This document shows, one piece after another, positions 1 to 11,273 of a DNA stretch of 64,000 nt. This stretch comes from Gracilariopsis chorda (lineage: Eukaryota > Rhodophyta > Florideophyceae > Gracilariales > Gracilariaceae): positions 62,001-126,000 of the forward strand of contig NBIV01000130.1 of assembly GCA_003194525.1 (NCBI GenBank), read 5' to 3'. The notes under the pieces were generated by a model. It was not told the DNA's origin and did not search any database. It saw only the letters and a list, made by a program, of their open reading frames with translations. The translations under genes and the position numbers were made by a program. The first letter of the stretch is position 1, and every line of letters starts with the position of its first letter.

Positions 1-292
1 GTTTTGGTGAAGTTTGCTACACGAAATCCCCCAAGTATAGATGAGCAACAGAGATCCAGATAGTACTGACTGTTCATTTCTGACCGATTGTGTGTTTCCA
101 GTGAGCTCAATAATCCGACCCAGGTCACCGCCGCCTTTGCCGGCTTTGTACACCAATACCGACGTATCCTCCAAACTACAATAATCACTGCCACCGCCGC
201 CGCCCACGGACATCACCAACCCTGAAATCCTCGTAGCTGACAGCAAACTTTCCTTCAAATCCCGGAAACCATCACCCAAACCATTCGATAAC

Positions 293-762
293 ATGGTTTC
301 GCTTGAACCCCGGACGCCTCGCAGTCAACGACAATCACCAGAGCCAGTTGAAAGGACTTCAGGAGCTCCAAAACAACGTCAGCAAGCATCCATTGTGGAC
401 AATCCTGTAAGATTCCACACGATTGGGGAACGTATTTTTCAAGCGTACTCTCAGCCAATCAGAACCGCTGTTGTGTCTTGCCAATCAGTGACGTGGGAAA
501 CATCAACCTTTACCGTGTGGAAAACGATCGCATCCGCTGTCAGAACAAGCGTGCACTTCAAATTCTTCTGCGTACACCTAGGTGTGAAGACTGCAATTTA
601 CGCTTAAACAGCCGTACAGAAGTCGAAGAACACCTTCACGGTGCAAAACACGAAAGCAAACTGTTGTCGAAAACGTCACCGCCTGATAGTTATATTTGCC
701 ATATACCGTCGTTCCACAATTGGATGCAATACGAAGAGCACTGCAAGGGTAGCCAACATTGA
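293..762 (+). pseudogene. Retroelement ORF1 with two U1/matrin-type zinc fingers (copy A)
   Basis: The product is a short basic protein with a Ser/Pro/Gln-rich N-terminus followed by two C2H2 fingers of the long-spaced U1/matrin type. Finger 1 reads CEDC...H(x5)H with about 12 residues between the pairs. Finger 2 here has lost its first Cys (SYIC) but keeps the distal HCKGSQH pair. A one-base change near 450 shifts the frame, so the coding region runs in frame 2 and then frame 1. Comparing with copy B, each copy keeps the zinc ligands the other has lost, so the ancestor had two complete fingers. This finger type usually binds double-stranded RNA or RNA-protein particles; a role in packaging is only an inference. 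Confidence 0.55.
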
Positions 763-1032
763 TTGACTAAGGAAAGAGAACGAAAACGTCAATGGAGATA
801 CGTCAACGGCCGTTTCTAGCCGGTAAACACAAATTTGTGAAATGAATTAAAATTGATCACTCCACTCTTTCAGCTACCGCTTATGGCTGTGTTTGAGCTC
901 CCGTTGCGCAGAGATCACCAAGCTTCGCGAACAGAGAAGTAGCCATACAGTTCTTACTATCTTTACAATCTCTAGACCCCAGGTACACTCGACTGAAGGT
1001 ACTCTACTTTAGCCACTCTGATACGCATCCAG

Positions 1033-1106
1033 GTTCTTACAGCGAAGGGATTCGAACCGGAGATTTCGAACCTTCAATTTACGGCCTGGAACCACTTGGT
1101 CACAAC
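1033..1106 (-). other. tRNA-like segment with pol III A and B boxes
   Basis: On the minus strand the segment contains an A-box-like TGACCAAGTGG and a perfect B box GGTTCGAATCC. Their starts are 44 bases apart, the spacing found in a normal tRNA. The acceptor and anticodon stems do not pair well, so this is a tRNA-derived sequence (for example a SINE head) rather than a working tRNA gene. It lies between ORF1 and gag and recurs at the same place in copy B, so it entered the family before the two copies separated. It points against the direction of the retroelement. Confidence 0.5.
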
Positions 1107-1324
1107 ATAAGTTTATATTCTGGCAGGTTTCCGAAAAACCCTGCACTATAATTACTAACATCAAAATTTTTTGGCACAATAATTTGATATATTTGGCAAG
1201 GGTTTCCTGTTTCACTTGCTTCCAAGCAATTTCGGGCACTATACGAAATTTCACGCCATCTCCGCAGTCCCGCGCAAATCAGATCAACCAAAATCTCTGA
1301 CGTGAGCTGGAAGATACAAGTGCG

Positions 1325-2110
1325 AGAATGGAAAGACTTGAAAGAGAAGTTGAACAGAAGATCACATCGCTCGAGTCTGCTCTTAGCCTCCTTTCTAGGT
1401 CTATAGGCGAATCTTCATCTGCTCCGAAGACCAATAAACCTCCTGTGTTTACAGCCCAATAAACCTCCTGTGTTTACTGGAAAGCAGAATAGTGATAGCT
1501 GGTTCATCAACGTCCGAAACCATCTTGAAGGAACGTCAAACGAGAAGCCACTTGCCATAGCACTCAGCTATATTGGCGGAGCTGCTCACGAGTAATACTT
1601 CACTCAAGTGAAAAATGGAACAAACTTTACCACACTCGACGAGCTATTTGATGGTCTGGATACTCGCTTCAGAATAATGAACAAAGAAAAACTTGCCTGC
1701 GATGAACTGAGCACGGTGAAACGGATGAAAGACGTCCAGCAGTACAATGAAGACTCCTCGAAGATCATACTGGATATTCCTAATATGAGTATGAAAGAAC
1801 AGGTATACCACTACGCAAGAGATCTGAAGAGCTTAATTTGGAAAGAACTTTGTACCAAAGACTACAAATCTGTTACTGAGGCCATGAAGGGTGCGTAAGA
1901 GTTGAATGAGCGTATAGAAGAGGGGTTTCCAGTACGTTTGGCAGAATAACGGACCCGTACCGATGAAAATTAAAAACGTGAAGTGAGAGAAGCTTACAAA
2001 GGAAACCAGAGAACACGGCCACAAGCAGGGACTTTGTTTCCGTTGCAGAGGACCAGGGCATAAGACAAATAATCTGCTTTGCTCAAACGACTTCCCGATG
2101 AACTGACCGA
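1325..2110 (+). pseudogene. Gag relic (copy A)
   Basis: The reading starts with a charged coiled-coil-like stretch (RMERLEREVEQKI), then a retroviral-type capsid segment (DSWFINVRNHLEG, ELFDGLDTRFRIM) and ends near a CCHC-like knuckle CFRCRGPGHKTNN. Gag would form the virus-like particle and bind the RNA. Stops interrupt it near 1,593, 1,898 and 1,950. A 20-bp stretch ending CCTCCTGTGTTTAC is duplicated within 1,432-1,474 here but not in copy B, a private lesion. Copy B gives the same protein at about 22,960-23,760. Confidence 0.65.
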
Positions 2111-2229
2111 CATTTCGTCAGTTCCAATCGATACCACCGCACCAATAGAGACAACAAACATATCCAAGACTAATATTAGGGTTGAAGGACGCACGGAACA
2201 CCCGAATGCGAGTGCCAAATTAGATCAGA

Positions 2230-5021
2230 AGATATAAGGACTTTTGACGTAAAATCTCGCGTCACCCTTTGAAACCCGAGCCCCGGGAATGTTACTTGCG
2301 GAAGTAGGCGTAGACGGAAGAAGATGTAAAGCTCGTGGCGAAGAAAGATGGGTCATGAAGGCTATGTATGCATAGACTACTGAGGTTTGAAGAAACTAAC
2401 GGCGAAAAACAGCTATCCTATACCCAGGATTGATGACACATTTGATCATTTAAGTGGAGCTAGAATATTCTCGAAAATAGATCTCCGTTCAGGTTGTCAT
2501 CAAGTAGCGCTTTATGAAGAGTCAGTTCTTAGAACAGCCTTTCGCACAAGATAGGGTCACATAAAGTTTATTGTACTTCCCTTCGGTCTTACGAATGCGC
2601 CAGCTTCGTTCATGAGCATGATCAATAGCGTATCACGAGAGTATTTAGATACGTTCGTCCTAGTATATCTAGATGAAATCGGTATTTGTAGTAAAAACGA
2701 AGAGGAAGATCTCAAGCATCTCAAATGTGTACTCGACAAACTGTGTGAGCATAAACTTTATGGGAAGCTTCCAAAATGTGAGTTCACAAAAAAAATTGGA
2801 GTACCTAGGACACATTGTGAGTGCAAAAGGTATACACGTGGAAGCGCAGAAAGTTGATGCAATCTTGTATTGGAGCACACTGAAAACCAAACCGACGTCC
2901 AGGCATACGTCCAGGCATATTTCGGGTTAGTAAACTACTACCAAAGATTTATTAAGAACTGTTCCGCAGTATCAAAACCTTTGACCACACTATGCCAAAA
3001 ACCTGAGCTTGACTGGAACCAAGAATAAATTGAGAGTTTTGTGCTTCTGAAGAAAGCTATAACGACAACACCAGTACTCAGTCAATTTGACCCAAAACAA
3101 CACCTTCTCGTTACTACCGACGCTTCCAAATAATCCATTGGAGCTGTCATGGAACAGGTTGAATTATTTTAAGCGACCTATAGCATTTTCGTGAAGAGCG
3201 TTGAACGCATCAGAACAACGTTGTTCTGCCCACGAGAGAAAACGCTTCGGAGTCATGGATACGTTACGAGTATGGGGAGTGTACCTTCTTGGCCAGAAGT
3301 TCACAGCATGTACAGGCTACTACCCTTTGAAGTATCTTCAATTTCAACCAAACCTATCTCAAAGATAGGTACGCTGGCTGGAACAAATCTTGGAACTGGA
3401 ATTTTTATTTTCAGTCGATCAAAGAAAAGTCCAACATTGTCGCAAATGCGCTTTCAAGAAATCCAAAACATACTGTAAATCCTGAAGTGATGAAGTGGTC
3501 ATTACTCCAGGAAGCTTTTTTCAGAACTTCCAAAGTCAATTGTGTACTCCAGCTTGGGGAAGTATCCACAAAAGATACGCACGCATTCATCAACAAATAT
3601 CTAAACGAAAAAGAGTTCAAATTTTTATACAAATGTCCACAAGGACCATTTCACAAACAAAACGGATTCATTTGTAAATAGAGACAACTCTGCGTACCGA
3701 ATGGCTAAATATAACTGAACATACTATAAGACCACTACGATCAACCCAGGTGAGGATACCAAGCATTCAAAACGACCTACCAAAAAGAAAGATTGGGAGG
3801 CTCTTAAAGTGCAAATCGTTACGCCAAAAGACTAAAGAATACGTCGACTCATGTCTAAAAGGTCAAGAAACGAAATTATGCACCACAAAACCACAAGTTC
3901 AGCTACAACCACTCCCTCCGCCGAGAAGGAAGTGGGCACAAATTACAATGGACATCAGCACACCGCTTTCTAAAACCAAAAATGGGAAAAGTGCATTGTA
4001 CGTAGTAGTGGACCACCTATTCAAGTTGATAAGAAACACTCCAGCTACATTGGGGTTCAGTGCCGTTCAGACTGCAAAACTGTATTTTAAACCATATAGA
4101 TATATATATATATATCATGGACTTTCCGAAGTTATTATCTCCGACAGGGACGAAATTTGTATGGGCACCTTTTGGAAAGAAGTATTCGGTCTCACTGGCA
4201 CTAAGATAAGAACGTCAACAGCATATCATCCACAAAAAGATGTTCAAACCACGTAATAAACAGGTAAATCGAAGAAATGGTTAAAGCATACGTCGATCTC
4301 AAGCAATCCAATTGAGATGAGCAACTCATAGAGTTCCAAATGGTATACAACTTGTCAGAGAACTCAACTACGAAGTTTACATTATTATTTCTAAAGTATA
4401 GTGACCACGTAACAGTACTACCGCTTGATAATCACATCGCAAAGAGTGATCTCTCAAGTTCGTAAAAGGGATGAAGCAAGCATTAAGAGAAGCAGGACCG
4501 CAGATTGAAAGACAGAATTGTTACTCCAATTCATACACCGAGAAGTTTCGATCCCCTTGCACATTGAAAGTTGGGCAAAAAGTCATGTTGTCCACAAAAC
4601 AACTAAAAGTGGCCAACATGGCGTAGAAATACAACAGTCTAAGAATCCAATACTTTGGCCCATTCAAGATCACCAAAAAACTTGGCCCAGTAACATTTCG
4701 TCTAGACTTAACCCATACATTCATATCAAAGATTCATGATATGTTCCATGCGACTGTTCTCAAACCGTACCAAGAAGACAAGTAAATTCGCCCATATCCA
4801 GCTAAGCCAAGCCCAGTAGCATTGAAGGATGGGAAAGAAAAGTATGAAGTGGAATGTATTGTCAACCACAGAAAACAGGCCACATGATTTGAATTTCTTG
4901 TCAAATAGCTCGGATATCCAAGTCATGAAAACACTTGGATGAAAAAGAAAGACCTCAGGAACTGCGAAGCACTTCTACAGCAGTATACGAAGACGAACGA
5001 AACCCTACCCAGAAGAAAGTA
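2230..5021 (+). pseudogene. Pol relic: RT, RNase H, integrase, chromodomain (copy A)
   Basis: The expected Ty3/Gypsy order is visible in broken frames. RT lies at about 2,390-2,960, with PFGLTNAPASF followed by YLDEIGI in place of the usual YLDD. RNase H lies at about 3,090-3,480. The integrase core lies at about 3,750-4,260, with a VVVDHLFK segment. A chromodomain lies at about 4,820-5,020, ending in a YPSHENTWMKKKDLRN-like motif. The polyprotein would copy the RNA and integrate it, with the chromodomain steering it to chromatin. Numerous stops and frameshifts make it dead. The family is assigned by domain order and by the chromodomain. Confidence 0.75.
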
Positions 5022-5049
5022 AGCATTTCAGTACCAACCAACCCCCAGG

Positions 5050-5496
5050 ATGAATCAGAACAATGATATTCAAGACGCAAGAGAGATTTACAACAATATC
5101 AACCTCGATGGAAAATCACCATACAAGGGGATGGATGAAATCATTGGCATCGAAGCAATGAACCCATGCATTTGCTGGGCAGCCTGCCATACATCCTTTT
5201 TATTCGCCCAACATGGTGAGCCTTTCTACACTGACGAAAGAGACATGCTTCAGCAGGGACTTTTCTTCAATTACGATGGCCAAATTCTGGCGGTCTTAGA
5301 CTATACATTTGAAATGCATCTTTTCTACTACATGCTCGACCGTGACGGTCTCCTTATTGTTGAAAGAAGTTTTCAGGTGGAACTTGGTGAAATCTTGAAC
5401 CACCTGGAGGGTGAAAGTCAAGTCCCTTTCAACCTAGAACGTTGTCAACGAGACCTGCTCCCAGTTGCTCCGGAATATGGGTTTGTGAGAGTCTAA
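5050..5496 (+). CDS. Retroelement ORF3, unknown function (copy A)
   Basis: This ORF of 148 residues opens just after the chromodomain with a clear ATG preceded by a stretch shared with copy B. It has no stop, although the pol gene beside it is ruined. It is acidic and rich in aromatic residues (EPFYTDERDMLQQ, LFFNYDGQIL, HLFYYML). I see no signal peptide, no membrane segment and no family I recognise. Copy B carries the homologue at 27,341, similar over about 110 residues before the ends diverge. Its env-like position does not by itself make it an envelope protein. Whether it is expressed is unknown. Confidence 0.5.
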   Translation: MNQNNDIQDAREIYNNINLDGKSPYKGMDEIIGIEAMNPCICWAACHTSFLFAQHGEPFYTDERDMLQQGLFFNYDGQILAVLDYTFEMHLFYYMLDRDGLLIVERSFQVELGEILNHLEGESQVPFNLERCQRDLLPVAPEYGFVRV

Positions 5497-5690
5497 GGAA
5501 AGCTTTTTGATGATTACTTACGAGTCCGGTCTACTCTACTGTTAGGAGAGAGTGAGGTTAGATGTAGTTACTATTTCACCTTTGTTTTAGTATAGTTGGC
5601 TCCGGCATCAGTTCTGACCTGTCTACCTTCCATATGTTTATTCTACTCCATCTTCTAAAGAGATCCCCAGGCGGAACTGTAGCTCATTAA

Positions 5691-7500
5691 AATATCAATA
5701 TATTTTCAATGACATGGATATAGGTATTTATTTTTCAATAAATGTGCAATATGTCGTGCACTAAAATATGGAGCTAATTTTCTGAGCTCAATGGATGTCG
5801 CCTTGATCCAACCTTGCTCCGCAAACACCATCTCATCAATACTCATTCAATAGGTTGTTGTAAGCTCTGCACCGTCATTCTCCACCTTCCGCAAACTACG
5901 TCTTCTTCTCTAACCAACCCATCACTGTTTGTTTTTGTTTTGATTCTTTTTTGTGGTTCAGTTCGGCGTACGCTGGGTATATAGCCGTCACTAGGAGTAC
6001 GATGGGCAACTGCTCCGGCTCCCAAGGAATAAGTGGACCTTGTACGCCTTGGGGCTGGATATGTCGGGAATGAGTTCTTTAGAGGGCTTGTGACCAGCGC
6101 TCGTCGACATTTGCAAGTTCTACTTATCTCGGCTAGTTCTGGGTCTACTTGTAGATCTATCTAGTTGAGGCAGGCTGTCGGCAAGTTGTGTAATGTAGTT
6201 GTCAGGGTCTCAAGCTGTTGTTCGTGGGCCTTGTATGCCACGAAATTTGTGGCTTGAACGTCTTGCACGCACACTGCTATGACAGGACGAGGAGTGCTTG
6301 TGTTTGACGCATGGATGTCTTTTACGGTTTTGTCAACTTTTGGTTTCGGTAGGCTTTCTTTCCGGTAAACGTACACATGGAGACCGATTGGCTTTGAACT
6401 GGATAGGTAAGTGGGCACTTTCGGACGATTATTGAAAAACAGTTTCCTTCAGAATGGATACAATATCTCCTAACACATCAATAAAACCTCGCTTTCTATC
6501 TTGCTTGAGATAATCTTGGCTCTGGACATTAACGAAGCTGGATGGGTGTATGCATTGCTCTATATACCCAGATTGCGCATAGGGTACCGTCAGTATGCAG
6601 AGAATCGTAAGCGGAACAAAAATGGACGCATCATGTATGGTACGGAGCAAATGCTCATAAAAGTGACAGCAGCTTGGAGCGAACGAAAGTATTCAGTAGC
6701 TTTTCACACCACCAAGCGCCTCCAAAGATGAGAACACGCTATCGGATGAGTCGCATGGCTATTGGTACAACTTCTTCCTTTTGAAAATGTCAATCGTAAT
6801 CTTCTGGACCCAAGCAAGGTCTTTACAGAGCATCGGAGAGGCCCAAAACTCATCAACTCAAATGATGCATGAAGAAGTAATCACTTCAAACTGCGTCACT
6901 CTGAACTGTTCTTATGCTCAACCTTTACATTTCCTCTTCCATTTTCGGTTTCGCTTGGCCATGAAATCATAAGCCTTTCGACTCCCTAACTGACTTCACC
7001 CCTCAGTTCGTGAACTAAAACTTTCTATGGCATCGGTTGACATACGGTCAAACAATTGGAAAACGAGTGGATATCGTCTTGGTTCAAACAGTATATCCCG
7101 AAACGAAGAAATAAAGCTTAAAGAGATGTAGATAGAGGTATCGGCAGCTATTATAATTGTGGGCACAGAAAGTTTCTGGCCAGTGACCAGTCATTGTCTC
7201 TCACATCGGGCGACCCAATAGTTATATCAAGTTCCTGGTGTCGCACAGTGTCGTTGTGGATTTCCGCAGTGTGCATGAGAACGTTGACCAGCAAACGTTG
7301 TCGATTTTTGCAAATGAAGATAAATCGAAGCGCCGCGTGCTCTTGCAATCTGCCACCCTCTGAGTGTGATGTCGAGGTCAACATTGCGAGGCTCTCTCTC
7401 CCTTCTCCAGCTAATTTGAGAATCAATACAGTTTTGAAGGCAATGTCGGTCGAAGTCCCATCATTGTGACGCACAACAATATGCTCTGGACCAGAACTGC
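5691..7500. other. No recognisable gene
   Basis: I find only short overlapping frames on both strands and no domain. A minus-strand reading at 5,843-6,418 gives a Ser/Thr/Arg-rich stretch that could be an old gag-like fragment, but nothing supports this further. A 149-codon minus frame at 7,151-7,600 overlaps the plus-strand gene at 7,501 and has no recognisable motif. Confidence 0.3.
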
Positions 7501-8021
7501 TTGGCGAATAAAAAAACATGGTTCGTGCTCTTTGAAGTCTTTCCGCAAAGCTCGCAAGAATATGCATTCCTCCGTATTTCCGTGTGTCATGGAAATACAT
7601 CCCAGAATGCCTTCTTCAACCACGATGAGATATTTTCGAGGTATGGCTATGCGCTCTCGACCCAGGATACCCATCATCTCTCCCAAATGTTTCAAAACGT
7701 TTCCGATCGGACTGACACAGGCACCCTCACTGTTCTAATGGAAAACGGCCAATTTGCTGTGGTTCAGGTCGCTGGTGAAAAGGTGAAGCACAAACCAAAG
7801 CTCACGATGAAAGAGGAACTCAACCCAAACCAATTCGTTGACGGAGTTTCAAAATATATGACTTTCGTTGGTGAGTTGATAGAAAGTGCTAGGGAGGATA
7901 TCGCCTGTGTACTAAACAAAAGAACAAACTTTTGGAGGAAGTTCAGAAAGCAGCCAAAGCAAAGAGAGATGAAGATGAGCTGATGACCGAAGTCACCCCC
8001 ATGATGATGAAGGCAAAATAG
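7501..8021 (+). pseudogene. Hypothetical protein with charged C-terminal helix, one frameshift
   Basis: The plus frame gives a protein starting near LANKKTWFVLFEVFP with aromatic and beta-rich character, then a C-terminal part that reads KLLEEVQKAAKAKRDEDEL only after a one-base shift near 7,915. With that shift the frame closes naturally at a TAG at 8,019-8,021. Without it the frame ends at 7,983 in low-complexity residues. The start is uncertain: the first codon is TTG and no upstream ATG stays in frame. I recognise no family. The opposite strand also has an open frame over the first 100 bases. Confidence 0.3.
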
Positions 8022-8803
8022 GATTACTGGCAGAAACAGTGATCTGAGATTTGTTTATGCCTTTTGCCGTTGACTTTGACAGAACACTCCTGCAGTGACC
8101 GAGCGATTCTATCAAGTTCTCAGCATTCGTTACGTCTGCTTTCTTTATTCTTACAATATTCGGGATGTTCTGTTCGCATTTCCGATGGCTTCGAGTACCC
8201 TCTGGAAGATACTAGACGCGTGTGGATGAGCAGACTACTCTGGAGATCATGGGTTTAAGAGTGAGTTAGCATCTGGTTTTTGCACCGGGAACCTTCCTTT
8301 GAAGGACATGATACGTTCGACGATGGTGTCGTTCTCAATTTGAGATATAAGACATCCACGGTGAACGAACGAAAGAACGCAGTGACTTTTGCCCGTGGTG
8401 AACAGGATCTCGATAACGCTGTCATATGGTATTTTTGGGATGTACTTGTACCTTCTTATATCATACCACGATAGCGCAGTAATGGAAAAAAAGGTTGGGT
8501 AAACAAGTTGAGAGTGTACCAACGGTTTGGCCTAGCCAGTTGAAGTTTAGCTTTACGTGTTCCGTGTAGTAACGCCCATGTTTTGATTTTATCCACCAAA
8601 GCAGTCGCAAATGAGAACTCTCGAGGATGCGGGGCCAAAGCTCACATGCCCTTCTTGTGATTTCTTAAGGTTGCAGAGCACTTTCCAGCAGCAAGATCCT
8701 GCGTTCAGATGGTCGAATCAACACTTGCGGAAATTATTTGGGGATCAACAGGCTGAGTCAAAACTGAGTTGACTGTGTGTCTATGAGCGCCCAAAACAAC
8801 TAC
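8022..8803. other. No recognisable gene
   Basis: Short frames occur on both strands (for example minus 8,247-8,522), but none shows a domain or a convincing partner. I regard this as decayed or non-coding sequence. Confidence 0.3.
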
Positions 8804-9517
8804 TCAGGCCCTTTTCCGTACATCCCAGACTCTTGCCGTGGACTCTCGTCCTCCTGTGACCAGCACATCAAGAATTGGAGGCAAAGACACGCACCACACA
8901 CCAGATAGGTGACCATGATAGTTCCAAATGACCTTGTTCTGGTCCGTATCCCAGCATTTAACCATCTTTTCACCTCCAACCGTAAACATATAAGTGTGAA
9001 GCTCTGATATTGCAATTTTGTGAACGGTTGAAACGTGGCCAGTTAGCGTTAGTTTGAGCCACCCTGTAGCAGTGTCCCATATCTTCACGGGGCGATCTGC
9101 AGAACCAGGGGCAAACCAGGCGTTGCTTGCGTCGAAAGCAACATATCGAACCAATCCCAGGTGCCTACTAAGAACTTGATACGATAGCCAAGGCGGATGC
9201 CATGTTGGCTTCTCTTTCTCCCAGGCTTCTTCACGACGTGTCACCATCTGCAAGATAGGATCTGTGCTTCGCGTTGAGGTTAGGGCCTTAATTTGCTGCT
9301 GGTTGTTCTCTGACCTGACCAAAGCTTTTGACGGTGCACCAACATAATTTCCCGTAGAATGACGGTCTGCATTGCGTTCACGGGGTGCTTGTGGCCTTGC
9401 TCTCTTTCTCGGGTAAATTTCGTCGAGCTGCGCGCGAAGAGTTTCACGCACTTCAACGATGCTGATAGCTCCTGAAGACGTTAGGAAGCGTTGTCCACAA
9501 GAGCTCTGGCGTTCGTC
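8804..9517 (-). pseudogene. PLRG1/PRL1 (Prp46-like) WD40 splicing-factor fragment
   Basis: The translation matches the middle of the spliceosome protein PLRG1/PRL1/Prp46. A basic N-terminal linker is followed by the hallmark WHPPW segment and three WD40 repeats ending IWD, CWD and VWD ([29 protein letters not shown]). The normal protein has seven repeats and roughly 450-500 residues. Here a TGA directly after repeat three ends it, and a TGA at 9,518-9,520 closes the frame upstream. The N-terminal end could be an exon edge (CAG just before it). It is the only piece of an ordinary housekeeping gene I recognise in the window. It is most likely a captured or duplicated fragment, less likely part of an intron-containing gene. 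Confidence 0.75.
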
Positions 9518-9903
9518 TCAAATTTTCGCCTCCTCCCCACGATGAGATAGTGTATTTCTGCAACTACTGAGAGACGCATTGCTCCGTCAGGACTGACCAG
9601 GTCACCTTAATCATCAAAAATGGTGCTAGATCTGTTTCCACCGAAGAATAAAGTACTTTCAGAGCCACTCTTTTTCTTTTGACCATCCGCTCTCACATCT
9701 ACCCCCACCGTATATTCAAAAATTCATGAAACACTTCCACTTCCGCTGCTGAAGCTCTTCCTTGCCGCCCACCATGAGATCTCCCGACAATTTCAATTCC
9801 TGCCAGCAGAGCTTTGCTTCCATTACCGCTGTCTCTTGAAAAAATGCAAAGAATTCCTAAGTTCCTCACAAGATCAAACTCATCAAGATTTGCTCACGGC
9901 AGG

Positions 9904-11273
9904 TCAAATGCATCCACAGTATGACATCTCATCGAAATATTGTTTATGAGGGATAGAACCCATAATATCCGACAGCACGTAGAAAATCATGTGCTTCCGA
10001 GTGTTGCTGAAAGAATTCAAAGAAAAGGTACGAACCATATCTTCGACTATCCAGGCGGTTGTGGTCCGGTGCTTGGTGCAATCGCCAACCACAATCGCTT
10101 TTTTTTCGATGATGTTTTCGATACTGCATTGATTCCCAGACCAACTGAAGATAATTTCAGAAAAGCAGAGAGAACCAAGTTGTTTTGTGATGTTTGATAT
10201 CAAAGGTCCCCATCCGCAACGGCTGCAGGCTACGACGATATGATTTGCCTTGCAAGAGTCAGTCTGAATCTCACTGGCCTTCGTTTCTGCCGCGATCTGA
10301 TCGCCAAGAGCAGTCTCTGAGCGACTACGGAAAGAAATGTGCTGCTCACATCTCATGTCACAGCAGCATTGACGGACTTTTCGCACGTTCTGGGTCATTC
10401 ATTTCTTCTTGAGTAGAGTCCGAGGGGCCTGTATCTTTGGTAGCAGAAAAATATCCTTTTCCTTCAGTACTACGCATGACCTGAACCATTCGGATGTTCT
10501 CGTCAGCACATGTAATCTTCTTATCTTCTTCAAACTTATGAAAAAAGCGCTTCACGTCGTAGCGATCGAGAACAACTTTCAAAGTTTAATGCCCATGAGA
10601 ATTAGTCCTAGAGAAAGAATGAGATTTTCCTCCACGCCTACCCTCAAAAACCTTGAATGTTTCCTTATCAACTGCAATCGGTTGTACAACTCCGCGGCAA
10701 CTTTCGAAACTGTTTGACAAATTCCCTACCGCTATGTTCTTCTTTTTGATATACTTCTCTCTTGCCCTTTCATTCACTTGATCCTTGTCGTTTTCTCTAT
10801 ATGGTCTTTGGCGTTTAGCATCTGCAGTGTTTGAGAGCTTCTTACTTGGTCTCCGACTTACTTTGTGACTTGAAATGGGCTTCCATGGCGGAGCCGGGAT
10901 TTCATCACAACTGTAGTGTTCAACACAATAAAATTTTGATCTCACGTCTTGTTCCGGATTTTGGGAGAAGTTAAAACTCGAAATGTGTTCTGGAACCATA
11001 CTATACATCAGGAGCAGTAAAGTGTTCTTGTTTGTAGCAAGGTGTGAGACTATGCTGGGTTCAATACTGTTGCTCGCAGAACACACCTTTTGGGCAAGAG
11101 AATCCAGATCGGCACGAGATTTTTTGGTTTGCCACTGGCCCCATTGGATAATGTTTTCCGATGCTTGTGTTTCGCACTCCGGTAGGGCACATAATGCACC
11201 TTACGAACAATGCAGATCCAGTTTTGGCTGCGTAAATACACTTACCATGTTCAAGTTCCTTGCAGGTACCCAT
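9904..11273 (-). pseudogene. Unknown minus-strand protein relic, Cys/His segment then basic region
   Basis: Three adjoining minus frames look like one decayed protein. The N-terminal part (11,273-11,061) has a Cys/His-rich stretch (CIMCPTG, KHYPMGP, CRSGFSCPKGVFC) that could bind zinc. The middle (11,086-10,358) is one frame broken by a single TAA at 10,586-10,588. It is basic (SRRPSKKLSN, RAREKYIKKK) and then reads TLKVVLDRYDVKRFFHKF. The last part (10,398-9,904) follows after a frameshift and has more Cys (ACSRCGWGP). I do not recognise the family. The plus strand also has an open frame at 9,940-10,197, so the strand choice is only moderately secure. It may belong to the transposon region starting at 14 kb. 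Confidence 0.35.

Larger units (their letters stand above)
1..5690 (+). mobile_element. Ty3/Gypsy chromovirus, decayed copy A (left end outside window)
   Basis: This is a long terminal repeat retrotransposon relic read on the plus strand. In order it has a zinc-finger ORF, a tRNA-like segment on the other strand, gag, RT, RNase H, integrase, a chromodomain and a small last ORF. It aligns along its length with copy B at 21.6-27.8 kb, with position 8 here matching about 21,641 there. The pol part has many stops and frameshifts, so it cannot make protein. The left LTR lies outside the window and I found no right LTR. The last sequence shared with copy B is near 5,650 (a stretch ending AGAGAT). 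The element identity is seen directly; the exact right end is a guess. Confidence 0.8.

Noticed and set aside
1033-1106. A functional tRNA gene
   Set aside because: Boxes and spacing fit, but the acceptor, T and anticodon stems do not pair, and the same sequence is part of a decayed retroelement.
7151-7600. 149-codon minus-strand frame
   Set aside because: It overlaps a plus-strand frame that continues to a natural end after one correction, has no motif and starts at a weak codon. Neither is proven, but the plus reading is preferred.
9940-10197. Plus-strand frame reading FDYPGGCGPVLGA
   Set aside because: It is short, has no continuation up- or downstream and opposes a longer series of minus frames. 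It stays undecided and is not called.
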